A stretch of 64,000 bases of DNA, from assembly GCA_000818945.1 (NCBI GenBank), contig KN805375.1, positions 393,278 through 457,277 of the forward strand, written 5' to 3'. This stretch comes from Schizochytrium sp. CCTCC M209059. Taxonomy: Eukaryota > Sar > Bigyra > Thraustochytrida > Thraustochytriidae. Made by a program: the position numbers and the translations under genes. The stretch's first letter is position 1. Every line of letters starts with the position of its first letter. The notes below the pieces were generated by a model, which was not told the DNA's origin, searched no databases, and was given only the letters and a program-made list of their open reading frames with translations. Positions 41,295 to 51,542 of this stretch are shown here, in pieces.

Positions 41295-41824
41295 CGTTAT
41301 CTATCTACCCGAACAGCCCCTCGCTTTCCTTTTCTCCTACGCCCGAGGCAGAGAGAGCACCTCTGGAAACCGGGGGCGCTCGCTGCCTGAGGGCCCTGTC
41401 TCGCCACGCCTCGTCTGCGCGCGCGCTCCGGCGCCCGGGCCCGCCTCTCCCTCGATAAGTCGCGCGCACAGCCGAGCTCAGGCTCCTGCGCGCTAGAGTT
41501 TTGCTCTCGCTGTCAGGCAGAGACGGTCAGAGACGAACCTCCTCAAGGCCGGCTGGCGCGCGAGCGAGCGCAGAGTGATTCTTCGAGCATGGCGGCATCA
41601 ACGCGCACGAGTCCGGCAACTAACTAGCCTAGATCAACTTTTGGCTAGAGCAGCAGCAGCAGCAGCAAATTTCTGCGCGTGCGTGCAGAGCCAGCTGCGC
41701 GCCCACGTACACCCACCCACTCACTTTCGCAGCCTCGTAGCGCGCGTATCTTCGCGGGCGTTTTCGCGGGCGCCCCAAAGGGTTGGCCCGGCTGACACGG
41801 AGGGCGCGAAGTCGGTGGTCGACG
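41295..41824. other. divergent BSD/PPIH promoter region
   Basis: GC-rich, no gene. A short (GCA)n run lies near 41649-41665. Confidence 0.5.
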
Positions 41825-42373
41825 ATGGACGGGCTCTTGAGCGCGGCCGTGAAGCGCGGCAACCCGGTCGTGTTTATGGACGTGTCCATCGGAGGCCAAC
41901 CGCAGGGGCGGCTGCGCTTTGAGCTCCGCAAGGACGTGGTCCCGCGTACGGCGGAAAACTTTCGACAGCTGTGCACAGGCGAGCTGCGCAAGGACGGTTT
42001 TCCAGAAGGCTACAAAGGAAGCAAGTTTCATCGCATCATCAAAGACTTCATGGTCCAGGGTGGCGACTTTATCAATGGAGACGGGACTGGGAGTACCTCA
42101 ATCTATGGCACACGTTTTGAGGACGAAAACTTCACGCTCAAACACGAGGGACCGGGCTTGCTATGTATGGCCAACTCAGGTCCCAACACCAATGGTTGTC
42201 AGTTCTTTATTACGTGCGCAAAGTGCGAATGGCTTGACGGAAAGCACGTGGTCTTTGGCAAGCTTCTTCCTGACGAGGAGGCCATGCTTCTTCTTCGTAA
42301 GCTAGAGAACGTGAAAACCAAGGCGCAGAGCCCTTTGCTTGATTGCGTCGTCACGGAATGCGGTGAACTTTAA
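41825..42373 (+). CDS. PPIH: cyclophilin H, spliceosomal peptidyl-prolyl isomerase
   Basis: A protein of 182 residues from ATG 41825 (MDGLLSAAVKRGNPVVFMDV); an upstream in-frame ATG at 41783 adds 14 unconserved residues. Active-site residues of the cyclophilin fold are present: FHRIIKDFMVQGGDF (catalytic Arg), ANSGPNTNGCQFFIT and WLDGKHVVFGK. The DVSIGGQPQGR start, the YKGSKFHR block and the CGEL end match PPIH (USA-CYP, 177 residues in human), which binds Prp4/Prp3 in the U4/U6.U5 tri-snRNP. The same window holds another tri-snRNP component, EFTUD2, but about 37 kb away. Confidence 0.95.
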   Translation: MDGLLSAAVKRGNPVVFMDVSIGGQPQGRLRFELRKDVVPRTAENFRQLCTGELRKDGFPEGYKGSKFHRIIKDFMVQGGDFINGDGTGSTSIYGTRFEDENFTLKHEGPGLLCMANSGPNTNGCQFFITCAKCEWLDGKHVVFGKLLPDEEAMLLLRKLENVKTKAQSPLLDCVVTECGEL

Positions 42374-43282
42374 CAAGGGACAGGTATCCCTTCTCTCTTT
42401 CTGTGCTGCCAGCGTTTAAGGCAATGCTTCAGATGTGATCCCGTTCAAAAGGGTCCAGGGCCTAGGTCGCTAGGCCATTTTATTTTACTGTGTCAGCGTC
42501 AGCTTGAAGAGTGAGACTTTTGCGGTGGATGTCGGATCTGATTGACTGAATGAAGCGCGCTCTGTCTCGCTTTGCCTAAATGTTGACGAGGAATCATGCT
42601 TTGCGCACAAAGGTCGTGGCCGACAAACGTATTGACCGGGAAGAGCTTTTCTCCATTATCGTTCTATTTTTCCGATGGGATTGAGCCGTCCGTTCAAACA
42701 AAGGTGGAGTCGAACAAACGAATGTCCTTCCCAATCAAGCGCAGAAAGCCTTGACAAGATGCAATGTCACTCTTTCTCTTTCTCTCTCTTTCACACACAC
42801 ACACACACACACTCACTCAAGAAAGATAAGACGGAAAGCGGTCTTTCGCTTGGAAAAGCCAAAGTGAGCAAAGGATATCGGTAACTGCAGACTTTGGAGG
42901 GCACGTTTCTGAGCATGTCATTATTAGTAGCACGTGCATTATTCCACCCGCGAAAAAGAAGCAGGATTCCGCCCGTGAAAGAGTTTCACACATCTCATTC
43001 AAGAACACGCACAGCAAATAACAAATCCATGTGAAAAACAATGAATTGAGCATAGTATCATATGTGCGATCTACACACGCGGGCGTGCACGGACAACGCG
43101 TCTTTTACTTCCCAGCAATTCTTTCTCCCGGTTTCCGTCTTTGCCTATTGATAATTTTTTCTCCCTACTCCCTTCTGTTGTTGGATATTCGGATTGCTTT
43201 TTCTGATCAAAATCGAACCTGCTCGCACGTCTTGGGCTTCTTGTCTTTTTCGTCTTTTTCTTTTTTTTCCCTCTTCTGATTT
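42374..43282. other. convergent 3' gap
   Basis: Holds a (CA)n tract at about 42791-42812 and pyrimidine-rich sequence near 43230-43275. No gene or recognisable RNA. Confidence 0.55.
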
Positions 43283-44533
43283 TTAAACAACGTAACACAC
43301 GATGGCAGTCATGTTGTCGGCCTGATTTCCAAAGTGGGCGTGCGCGAGGCGCATATTGACAGACATGAGCGCCTGCGCTGCAGGCTTGCAGTCGCCAGAG
43401 CGAACAACCTGGTTGACAATTTCCTCGCGAAGAGCCTCGACCACAACGTCCGGGTATTTGAAGTTATCCCAGACTCCATCGGTGCAAACGAGCAAGCACG
43501 ATGGACCCGTCCCGGATTTGTGCAGATCGGCGAGGTTTAGGTCGCGGACTTCTGGAACGCAGCTGACACCAAAGCTGTTGAGGTGATAGTCGGCCAAAGA
43601 CCGAGTGAACGCGAGAGCATCTTGGAAACGAGCCTGCGGGCTCGGCGGGGTCGTAACGAGCGTCGCAAACTCACTGCGCACGTTCTTAAAGTACGATCCA
43701 CAATTGGTGCGCTTGATATTGTCTGGATCGTCTGGATCCACGTCAAAGATGGGAGGGCACGTGGCCTTGCTCATGGACGATGCATCGTAGACGAATCGAA
43801 GCTGCGGCATGCGGCCAGACTCGTCGGGTCGGAACTCGCGAATTCTTTTGAATTCTGACACGCTCTCTGGCGAGTGTTCCGCCGAGAGCTCTTCGTAGAG
43901 AGCGGTCCCGTCCGCGTCAATGCTGCCCCAAAGCGCCGTTGAGTCGCCCACGTTGGCCACGATCATACGGTTGCTGCCGCCAAAGACAATGACGACAGTG
44001 GCAGTGGTGCCGCCGTGCGTACAGGACCACGAGTTGGCGCTTGTCCTGCGTTTAATGAGAAATCCTTCCTCCGTTTCCTGCACTTGCCATCCGGCATGAA
44101 CGTATTTCTCACGAAATCGGTTGCGGATGGCGTCGTGGGCTGCCTGGAAAATCTCCGTCAACGTTGTCTCGGGGTCTTCGGAAACCTTTTCCATCGTTTC
44201 TGTTTTGCTCAGGTGCTCATGAAAGGTGTCTCGCGCAACTTCTGCGGCAAGCTCGCCCAGCTCTCGCCCGTGGCCGTCAAAGACGGCCATGACGAGATTT
44301 TGCTCCACCATGAAGAAGTCGAATTTGTCCTGGTTCACGGCGCCCCCGCCAATATCCGTGGCTGCCGACACCAAGAGTCGCAGCCCGCCCCCATTGTCGT
44401 TATTCTCGTCGTTCTCCAGACTTTGACCCGGGGCCACGCCGTCGAGCGCGGCCAAGTCGTCGGCGAACTGGTCAAAGTGCGACGTGAGCTGCCTCGTCAG
44501 GGCCGGGGGTTTGGGCGGCATACCGTCGCTCAT
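43283..44533 (-). CDS. PP2C-family (PPM) serine/threonine phosphatase
   Basis: A protein of 416 residues. Metal-binding and catalytic signatures of PPM phosphatases are in order: ATDIGGGAVNQDKFDFF, AVFDGHGRELGE (DGHG at 86-89), VIVFGGSNRMIVANVGDSTA, SCLLVCTDGVWDNF and the terminal QADNMTAIVCYVV. It removes phosphate from Ser/Thr using two Mn/Mg ions. There is no membrane segment or extra domain, so location and substrates are unknown. The spacing between the GDS block and the CTDG block is longer than usual and contains a non-conserved insertion. Upstream, a set of tetranucleotide repeats begins within 10 bp of the ATG. Confidence 0.94.
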   Translation of the reverse strand: MSDGMPPKPPALTRQLTSHFDQFADDLAALDGVAPGQSLENDENNDNGGGLRLLVSAATDIGGGAVNQDKFDFFMVEQNLVMAVFDGHGRELGELAAEVARDTFHEHLSKTETMEKVSEDPETTLTEIFQAAHDAIRNRFREKYVHAGWQVQETEEGFLIKRRTSANSWSCTHGGTTATVVIVFGGSNRMIVANVGDSTALWGSIDADGTALYEELSAEHSPESVSEFKRIREFRPDESGRMPQLRFVYDASSMSKATCPPIFDVDPDDPDNIKRTNCGSYFKNVRSEFATLVTTPPSPQARFQDALAFTRSLADYHLNSFGVSCVPEVRDLNLADLHKSGTGPSCLLVCTDGVWDNFKYPDVVVEALREEIVNQVVRSGDCKPAAQALMSVNMRLAHAHFGNQADNMTAIVCYVV

Positions 44534-46461
44534 TCTGGCTCAATCAATCAAACAGTCAATCAATCAATCAATCGATCGATCGATCGATCAAGCAAGCAAG
44601 CAAGCAAGCAAGCAAGCACGCTCGCTGGCCTCCGCGAAGGCTAAGATACGCGGCGACGTCGACGTCGGCAGCCAGGCAGGCTGGCGGCCCCCCGCGGCTT
44701 CTTCTTTCTTCTTCTTTGACGCGACGGGCGCGTGAGATGGGATGCGGGGACGCGAGCAAGCAGTAAGCACGAACTGGCGCTAGGCTGCCCGCCTGCCTAG
44801 CTTGCGCCGCGCGCGAGCGGAGCGGACTCGAGCCGAGTCGAGTCGAGTCGAGTCGAGCAGACCTGGTCTGGCGCCTTGGCCTCGCAAGCGCGTGCTCTCC
44901 TCCTCCTCCGCCTCCTCCCTGCTCGTCCTCGCGCGGGCAGGCGTGCAGGGCTCGCCGCCGCTGCTGCGACCGACGGGCCGGGGCCTCGGGGCGCGGGCGC
45001 GCACGGGCGTGCGTGCGAGCGAGCGAGCGCGAGCGCGGGCGAGCGAGCGTGCGCAGAGGCGGGATCGGAGTCTGCCTTTTCCTCGACTTGCTTGCTTGCT
45101 TGCTTGCTTGCTTGCTCGCTTGCGTACAATACTAATACAAGGGAGGCAGTATCCTTGAAGGGAAGAAGGTGTGTGTGTGTCATTTCGGGGCCCCGAAGGT
45201 ACCCTGAATGGCTGGCTGGGCAGTCTTGAGGCGAGCCAAGGTGTAGAGGTACGGAGAACGTGGACGTCGAGGATGGAGAGGCGAGAAAGAAGAAGAAAGA
45301 AGAGGAAAGCACAGCACAGCACAGGAAAAGGTGGAGATCAGGAGAGGAGAGGAGAGCAGAGGAGAGGAGAGCAGAGCAGAGAAAAAGAGCGAGATTTGGG
45401 ATTTGGAGGAGGATCTGAATGGATTTTCGGGGGGTATAAAAGTATAGTCCTGGGTACGTTTGTTTGCCCATGGTAGCATCATGATGAAAATCAATACACA
45501 GATAATGCATGCCCTTGCGTCGCAAATGCATGCTGTCTCGCTGCTTAGTGGTCGTTTGTGTAAATTTCTACATTTTGTCGTTCTCTTTGTGAGTATAGTA
45601 TAGACTGCTGGTGATTCCGTCAAGACTAGGCCTACAAAGCCTAGAAGGCTAGTTCAGTTTATGCATGCGTCCGGCCGACCAGGTTTGTACAAGATTTGCT
45701 GGCCAACTGGTGGCAGCACCAGCTGTCGCGACGGGCCGTAATCCCCCAAGTTTTATTGGTGCTTGTGCCCAGAAGGACGGCCTCGATACGCTTCCTTTGC
45801 CTTGGTTTTTGTGCACTCACAAATTGGGTCGGTGGATAGGACATGCACCCCAAGTCTCGTTGTTGCATTTTTCTCGCTGCGAGGTCTCTCTCTGCCAGGA
45901 GCTAGAGCACAGAGTCTCGCTCAGCTGCAGACCGCATGCCTCCAGCGCAGAGCAGAGCACGATACAGCACAGCAGATCACAGCACAGCAGAAAGGATCGG
46001 GTCAAAAATGGTGTAATGTACTATAAAGAAAATCCATCCTCTCATGATTCTTGAATACTACGTTGCCATTTCCGGCCTTGCGCAGAAGCCGCCAACAAAC
46101 CCCAAAACGAACGAGAGAAAAGACCTGGTGGCGCGCGCAAGCACACGCGGAGCCCTCGAGCTTGAGCACGAGCTGCAAAGCGCAGCGAGGATCTCCTGTC
46201 GGCCCGCGCACGATCGACGGCGAGACGACCTCCTGCACGTGGACTTGAAGAGCAGCAGAGCCGGTCGTGAATTCGACGGGAAGCCGAGCTCAGCTCCTGC
46301 GAGGCAAGGCCTTGACGGCGTCCAGGCGCGAAGGAAAGGCGGCGCGGCATAGCACCGCACTGTACTGCACTGCACCGCACTGCACGGCGCGCAAAACAGT
46401 CTCCTATCGCCAGCAACGCACGAACGCGTTAGAGAAGAAGAGCTCGCGACGAGACAAGAAG
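44534..46461. other. 1.9-kb divergent region rich in simple repeats
   Basis: Contains (CAAT)n-(GATC)n-(AAGC)n at 44541-44618, (GAGTC)n at about 44826-44858, (TTGC)n at about 45088-45117, GGAGA repeats near 45340-45380, GCACA repeats near 45310 and 45960, and CACTG repeats near 46352-46390. A good TATA-like element, GGTATAAAAG, lies near 45432 with no gene downstream that I can name. No gene is supported. Confidence 0.6.
44541..44618. repeat. compound (CAAT)n (GATC)n (AAGC)n microsatellite
   Basis: Three different tetranucleotide units follow each other directly: CAAT, then GATC, then AAGC. The block lies just upstream of the PP2C start. Confidence 0.9.
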
Positions 46462-47730
46462 ATGCTGGCACGATCGCCCAAGACGTTTCTCCTGCAGGCC
46501 GGAGCACGCGCGAAAAGCTCGGCTTTGCTGACCCATGGGGCCCGCGCAATGAGCTCGGTGGGCGTGGACATATACAACCCCACCGACGAGCACCGCGCTC
46601 TGCGGCAAATGGTCCGCAAGTTCGCCGAGGAAGAAGTTGATCCGCAGGCCCTCGAATACAACCGCGAGGAGAAATTCAACATTGACCTCTACCGCAAGCT
46701 TGGAGATCTCGGACTCTTGGGTCTCACTGTGCCGACAAAGTACGGCGGCTCCGAAATGGACTGCTCGGCCGTATGCTCTGTCCACGAGGAGCTGGCCGCC
46801 GCCGACCCTGCCTTTTGCCTCAGCTACCTCGCGCACTCGCTACTCTTTGTCAATAATCTGACGCGCAATGGCAGCGAGGCGCAAAAGCAAAAGTGGCTCC
46901 CGGACTCATGCTCGGGCAAGATCATTGGTGGCATGGGCATGTCCGAGCCCAACCATGGCACCGATGTTCTCGGTCTGCAGACCTCTGCCAAAAAGGACGG
47001 GGACGAGTGGGTTCTCAAGGGGTCTAAGATGTGGATCACGAATGGCTGCATCGACGACGAGACGCTCGGTGACATCTTTCTCGTGTACGCGCGTACTGGT
47101 CCCCGTGCCATCTCCCTTTTCCTCGTCGAAAAGGGCATGCCCGGCTTTAGCCTTGGCCAGCGCATCAAGGACAAGTGTGGCATGCGTGCCAGCGCCACGG
47201 CGGAACTCGTTTTTGATGACGTGCGTCTTCCTGCCGAGAACCTCGTAGGCGAAGAGGGCGGCGCCGTCGTGTGCATGATGCGCAACCTCGAGGTCGAGCG
47301 CATTGCCCTCGGAGCCATGAGCTGCGGTATTGCGCGTCGCAGCTTTGAGGTCATGAACCAATACGCCAAGGATCGTGTCGCCTTTGGCCAGCCCCTCACA
47401 CAGTTTGGTCAGATTCAGCGCTACATTGGCGAGAGCTACGCCCAGTACATGGCAGGCCGCGCCTACACGTATGACGTTGCGCAGCGCATCGACCTCGACG
47501 AATCGGGCCATCGTCTTGAGACCGATGGCGTCAAGCTCTTTACCACCGCCATGGGCAAGGCTGTCGCTGACAACGCTATCCAAGTTCTTGGTGGTGCCGG
47601 CTACATTGGCGATTATCAGGTCGAGCGTCTCTGGCGTGATGCCAAGCTTCTTGAGATTGGTGGCGGCACCCTCGAGTCTCACCAGAAGAACATGGTCCGC
47701 GAGCTCTCCCAGATCTCCAAGATCGAATAG
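46462..47730 (+). CDS. isovaleryl-CoA dehydrogenase-like acyl-CoA dehydrogenase
   Basis: A protein of 422 residues from ATG 46462, with an Arg/Ala/Ser-rich presequence (MLARSPKTFLLQAGARAKSS) for mitochondrial import. FAD-dependent acyl-CoA dehydrogenase motifs are present: GGMGMSEPNHGTDVLGLQT, WITNGCIDDE, RNLEVERIALGAMSCGIA, VLGGAGYIGDYQVERLWRDA and LEIGGGTLES. The Glu in LEVERI matches the catalytic base position of isovaleryl-CoA dehydrogenase rather than the medium-chain type, where it lies in the YEGT region; here that region reads EIGGGT. This supports leucine breakdown (isovaleryl-CoA to 3-methylcrotonyl-CoA), with electrons passed to ETF. A close branched-chain relative is not excluded. 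Confidence 0.88.
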   Translation: MLARSPKTFLLQAGARAKSSALLTHGARAMSSVGVDIYNPTDEHRALRQMVRKFAEEEVDPQALEYNREEKFNIDLYRKLGDLGLLGLTVPTKYGGSEMDCSAVCSVHEELAAADPAFCLSYLAHSLLFVNNLTRNGSEAQKQKWLPDSCSGKIIGGMGMSEPNHGTDVLGLQTSAKKDGDEWVLKGSKMWITNGCIDDETLGDIFLVYARTGPRAISLFLVEKGMPGFSLGQRIKDKCGMRASATAELVFDDVRLPAENLVGEEGGAVVCMMRNLEVERIALGAMSCGIARRSFEVMNQYAKDRVAFGQPLTQFGQIQRYIGESYAQYMAGRAYTYDVAQRIDLDESGHRLETDGVKLFTTAMGKAVADNAIQVLGGAGYIGDYQVERLWRDAKLLEIGGGTLESHQKNMVRELSQISKIE

Positions 47731-47989
47731 GCATCCTAGACGCGGCAGAAAAGGCTTGCCCGTCAATTTGACAAAGAGAAGAAAGAAGAAAGAATATTTG
47801 CATGCATGTAATACCCTTCATGGACTTGCGTCCTCGAGAGGTCATTGCGGGTCGATTGACTTCCTTTGCGTAAAGAGAAGGAAAGAGTCGAAAGTCTTTG
47901 CGTTTCCCGACACGCAAGATCTTCAAGGCAATGAGAATGCCCATACACTGTAGTTTTCCAACCCCTCTTACCAAAAAAGAAGAAAATCA

Positions 47990-48613
47990 TTACATGAGTC
48001 GGGCGCGCTTTCCGACAAGAGGCTTAGGGCGCGTCTTGAAGAGTAGTTTCTGCCGAATAATGCCACGTACCGCAAATTTGGCGACGGGAAGCTGGTCACT
48101 ATCCTCAATGTTGTTTGCAGCTCCATCATGATCCTCGATTCGCTCAATAACTGCGAAAGGTTTAGGAATCTTGACAATTTTGCCCTCAAGACGATGAACA
48201 CCAATCTCAAGAATGGGAACCCCATTGTCGAATGTGAGCTCCCCGAGAGTCTGGCCGCCAAGACCTTGGTGCTCAAGTGTGATGGCTGTGGCCTTTCTCC
48301 GCTTTGCCGAAGACGTGTTTTCGTCGTTGTTGTCGTTATTCTCCATGTCTTCCTCGTCCTCGTTGCCTTCATTGTCATTGTTATTGTCAGCTTCTTCTTC
48401 CTCTTCAGAGACACAGTCTTCGCCGTCAGCATCTTTTCGATGCGCCACAGCAAGTGTTCCCTGCAGCTCGATCATGGCCCATTCGCGAGCAGCCTCAGGA
48501 GCAAGGGTTTTCCCGGTGTCGGCATGTGGTTGTGCGCCGCCATGTGAGGCCACCTCGTCCTCGGGCGGCCAAAGACACACAGCGCGCGCCAACGGCGGCG
48601 CTACGGCGGCCAT
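47990..48613 (-). CDS. CTF8: Ctf8-like subunit of the Ctf18-RFC clamp loader
   Basis: A protein of 207 residues if started at ATG 48613; the frame is open up to ATG 48835, and an acceptor-like CCAACAG near 48731 leaves room for an upstream exon. The conserved core is split by an acidic insert: REWAMIELQGTLAV, then an Asp/Glu/Asn-rich stretch of about 45 residues, then GQTLGELTFDNGVPILEIGV and HRLEGKIVKIPKPFAV. This matches Ctf8/CHTF8, which with Dcc1 and Ctf18 loads PCNA and supports sister-chromatid cohesion. The acidic insert inside the core is longer than in human CHTF8. It converges with the acyl-CoA dehydrogenase (259 bp). Confidence 0.87.
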   Translation of the reverse strand: MAAVAPPLARAVCLWPPEDEVASHGGAQPHADTGKTLAPEAAREWAMIELQGTLAVAHRKDADGEDCVSEEEEEADNNNDNEGNEDEEDMENNDNNDENTSSAKRRKATAITLEHQGLGGQTLGELTFDNGVPILEIGVHRLEGKIVKIPKPFAVIERIEDHDGAANNIEDSDQLPVAKFAVRGIIRQKLLFKTRPKPLVGKRARLM

Positions 48614-49286
48614 CACGCGTCCGCACGTATGTTTGTGTGGTCTGCCCCGAGTCCTGCGGATAGTGTGCCTCGGTGCTGCTGGTTCTGCTTGAGGCTTGTC
48701 GTCCTCCTCGTTGATGTTCTTGCTCGACTCTGTTGGCACAGGCAGAGTGACAGTTAGGTTCAAACTGCGTTGCGCACATTTAAAGAAAAACAGAAATAGA
48801 AAGACATATTCTATTTTCAGCCTGTGAAGTGTCACGGTGAGAAGATCTCACGTCTCGGACAGCGGAACATCGAAACGGACGCACGCGTACATACGCGGCT
48901 ATCGCAGCATTCCCACCAAGTCGTCCTAAGCCTACTCTTATCTTTTCTTTTTTTCATTCGGGAGACCCGGTTTGTGTGAGATTCCGGAAAAAAACCCTCT
49001 TGTTGGATATGTTGAACCTGGGAGGACAAGGTGAGGAAGAAGGATGGGCAAGCAAGTAAAGTTAATAATGGGATGCTGAGATGGAATCCAGTGGAGCCAA
49101 GCGTCTTCAAGTAAAGCCTCTCTTCTTGCGCGCGTTCTGGTGCATAGTCTTGAGCCTAGAGAGATCGTAGGGGTACAGGGTGCATGGTTTTTGCGACTGC
49201 GGTGTGACCACACGAAGGCTGCGCAGTCATCCAACATCTCATGCAGATTCGCAACCTTGGCAAAGAAACGAGCATCTCGTTACATC
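48614..49286. other. spacer between the Ctf8 gene and the AlkB-like gene
   Basis: May include 5' sequence of the Ctf8 gene. No other gene recognised. Confidence 0.45.
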
Positions 49287-49994
49287 TTAAAAGTACATTC
49301 TGCACTGCACGCCGTAGCGATGCTGATGCCAAGTGGGAAAGCTCTGCTCCAGTGTCTTTGCGATGCCACGCGGACCGCCCTCGTCAATACTCACAACCGA
49401 GTGTAGCACGCCTGCCTCGCCACTCGCATTAAACACGAGCGCGTCCCCGCTATGCAGCTTAAATTGCAGCTTGTCTACCATCGTCGGCCCCTTGACCATG
49501 AAGTTCGCACTGCAGCCCAGGCTAGCCAGGAACACGCAGCTGTCGCTGCAATGGTCTACGTGCGCGGGGAAGCAACCATTCGGAGCCTCGTACTGAATGG
49601 TCGCCATGGACAGCGATTCGTAGGCGCAGGTATCGTTGCCGCCAATGACATGAAGATCATCTCTTTTAAGAATTGCCGCAGCCTTGGCTACGAAGTCATT
49701 TACGACGCAAGCGGTACTCGAGCTGTACCGCACGCTCGGAGTGCCATCGTCACTGAGCAACAACGTTTTCGGCGCTGGAACCATTGCGCGCGGCTGAGTG
49801 CTCGGCGTCTTATCACGCTGTTTGATGTATTCGAAGAGCGCAGCTTGCTCACCCAGTGTGAGCAGGCCACGAATGAGAAAGCACTCCACGTCGATGATTT
49901 GTATGGATGCGACGGTGGCCTCGACCTCGACCACGGCATCTTGCTTCACGGAAGAGGCGTCTTTGGACGCGTCTGTTTCGTGGGATGACGCCAT
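49287..49994 (-). CDS. AlkB-like 2-oxoglutarate/Fe(II) dioxygenase
   Basis: A protein of 235 residues from ATG 49994 (MASSHETDASK); the frame is open to 50150, but the extra residues are low complexity. The C-terminal half has the jelly-roll iron site: FPAHVDHCSDSCVFLASLG (His145, Asp147), SGDALVFNASGEAGVLHSVV (His198) and a closing RYGVQCR (Arg226 to Arg232, spaced as in AlkB). The LIRGLLTLGEQAALFEYI opening is also AlkB-like. Members oxidatively remove alkyl groups from nucleic acids or modify proteins; the subtype cannot be assigned. The short nucleotide-recognition region suggests a divergent member. Confidence 0.83.
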   Translation of the reverse strand: MASSHETDASKDASSVKQDAVVEVEATVASIQIIDVECFLIRGLLTLGEQAALFEYIKQRDKTPSTQPRAMVPAPKTLLLSDDGTPSVRYSSSTACVVNDFVAKAAAILKRDDLHVIGGNDTCAYESLSMATIQYEAPNGCFPAHVDHCSDSCVFLASLGCSANFMVKGPTMVDKLQFKLHSGDALVFNASGEAGVLHSVVSIDEGGPRGIAKTLEQSFPTWHQHRYGVQCRMYF

Positions 49995-50599
49995 GTCAAG
50001 AATTTTAGAGGACGGCGCCCCACCTGCCCACTGGTGTGCACCATCGATTGTTGACAGCCCTCGGGCGTACCCATCCCCAGTGTTAGTCTTCTCCCTCGCC
50101 ACCGCGGTCGTCGCTCGCTCGCCCGCTCCTTTCGTCCCTTGGTCCCTCAAACATAAAAAAGCGAGATATTCACAGCGACCAGGAGTCCTCGCAGATCGTC
50201 AGTCGGGAAGCGGCTGTGTGGCTTGCGACGTCCATCGTACGTCCCAGTGCGCGGATTGCTCGAAAACGTACCACGCGGACTCGGAGCTTTCTCCTTAAAG
50301 CTCGACGACCTTCGAGGTTTTCTCGTGTCTTCTTTCGATTTTCTTTCAATTTTAGTTTTTATTGCACTGTTTTTTGGGGGGGTGGAGGAGGGTGACGAGA
50401 AGGCAAGCAGTGAAGTGAAGGCAGACAAAGACCCTGGCGGAGCATAGATATCGCGTGCGCGGGACTGCGCGCGCCGAGGCATAGAGACCGGCAGCACGTG
50501 GCGCACGTCGTCGGAAAAGTTGTATTCTCAAGCCTTCCTTTGGAGCACACCCGCTGGTACGTACGTACGCCTGGTGACCTGTCTCAACGTCAAGAAATC
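49995..50599. other. divergent AlkB-like/VMA12 promoter region
   Basis: TACGTACGTA lies at 50558-50567, about 35 bp upstream of the VMA12 start. A G8 run lies near 50373. No gene is supported. Confidence 0.5.
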
Positions 50600-51310
50600 A
50601 TGACGCAGGAGCAAGATGAACACGATAAACGCGTCCGGCTGCGCTGCGCGCCCGCAGTCGTGCGGGAAATCGAGCGAGTGATGAAATTAGCGAGCAAGAA
50701 AGACCAGGAAACTCTGCAGAGCGCCCTCGATAAGGGAGGCTTGACTAGCCAAGAATTGCAGACGCTTATTCGAGCGCGCAAAGCCGACAAAGACGGTGCG
50801 CAACAGAGCCTGCTGGATCTTCTGCGTGCCGACAAGGGCAAAGGTGGTGTTGTTCTTCCCGAACCACCGAAACCCAAGACAAATCCCGATCTCGAAAAAC
50901 GTCGTGCTTGGCTCATTGCACGGCAGCAACGCCGCGAGTACGAGGCAAGTGTTGCCAATATCAGACGCAAACGCCCTTACGAAAAGGCGCAGGAAAGTAT
51001 GTCAGAGGTGCGTCGCGCTATGAAAGAGGTCTCAGTAGGTATCATGATGATTCTCGTTTGCGTGGCCGTCTTTTTGGCTCTAAAGATGACCGCCGACGCA
51101 AGAGGACTGCCACCTCAGGTTGGACTCCAGTGGGGTCTCTTTGGTGGCTCGGCCATGCTTTTCGTTGAAATGATTTTATTTGCGATTCGTACAACACGAG
51201 CCGAGACTGAATCCCGAAAAGAGCGCGCCTTTTTGGATCGCCAAGTCACCAACATTTCGCAGCTTCCAGTGATCCCAGGCGGCAAAGAGGCTATGAAGAA
51301 GTTTGCGTGA
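50600..51310 (+). CDS. VMA12: V-ATPase assembly factor Vma12/TMEM199-like
   Basis: A protein of 236 residues from ATG 50600. An N-terminal helical region is followed by PKPKTNPDLEKRRAWLIARQ, which matches the Vma12 block before the membrane. Two membrane helices come next: about 144-163 (VSVGIMMILVCVAVFLALKM) and 176-197 (LQWGLFGGSAMLFVEMILFA). Vma12 with Vma22 resides in the ER and assembles the V0 sector of the vacuolar proton pump. Length and topology (both ends cytosolic) agree. The extra start at 50498 would add 34 non-conserved residues. Confidence 0.85.
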   Translation: MTQEQDEHDKRVRLRCAPAVVREIERVMKLASKKDQETLQSALDKGGLTSQELQTLIRARKADKDGAQQSLLDLLRADKGKGGVVLPEPPKPKTNPDLEKRRAWLIARQQRREYEASVANIRRKRPYEKAQESMSEVRRAMKEVSVGIMMILVCVAVFLALKMTADARGLPPQVGLQWGLFGGSAMLFVEMILFAIRTTRAETESRKERAFLDRQVTNISQLPVIPGGKEAMKKFA

Positions 51311-51405
51311 TCGTTAGAAGTACATTCATGCGCATCGGTAGACAAGTTTTCGTCTTGAGGTTTGTGGAGCAAAAGTGCTTTGCATGCGCTCAAGTACCGT
51401 GTAAA

Positions 51406-51408
<3 letters not shown>

Positions 51409-51443
<35 letters not shown>
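51409..51443. repeat. (GAT)n microsatellite
   Basis: About 11 GAT units between the convergent VMA12 and FLASH-like genes. Confidence 0.9.
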
Positions 51444-51542
51444 CGACGATGACAATGATGTTTATGTGATTGGATGTTTTTTGTGTGTGTAAAGATGAAT
51501 TCATTCCATGATACATGGGCCAACACATGACTGCAACGCTCG

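Noticed and set aside
46906..47766. 286-codon minus-strand frame
   Set aside because: Shadow of the acyl-CoA dehydrogenase; GC-rich third positions keep the opposite strand open.
50180..50298. Plus-strand stretch with a C-x2-C-x7-C-x2-C-x4-H pattern (CVACDVHRTSQCADCSKTYH)
   Set aside because: Looks like a zinc-binding motif but sits at the end of an antisense shadow frame, with no start, splice context or partner exon.
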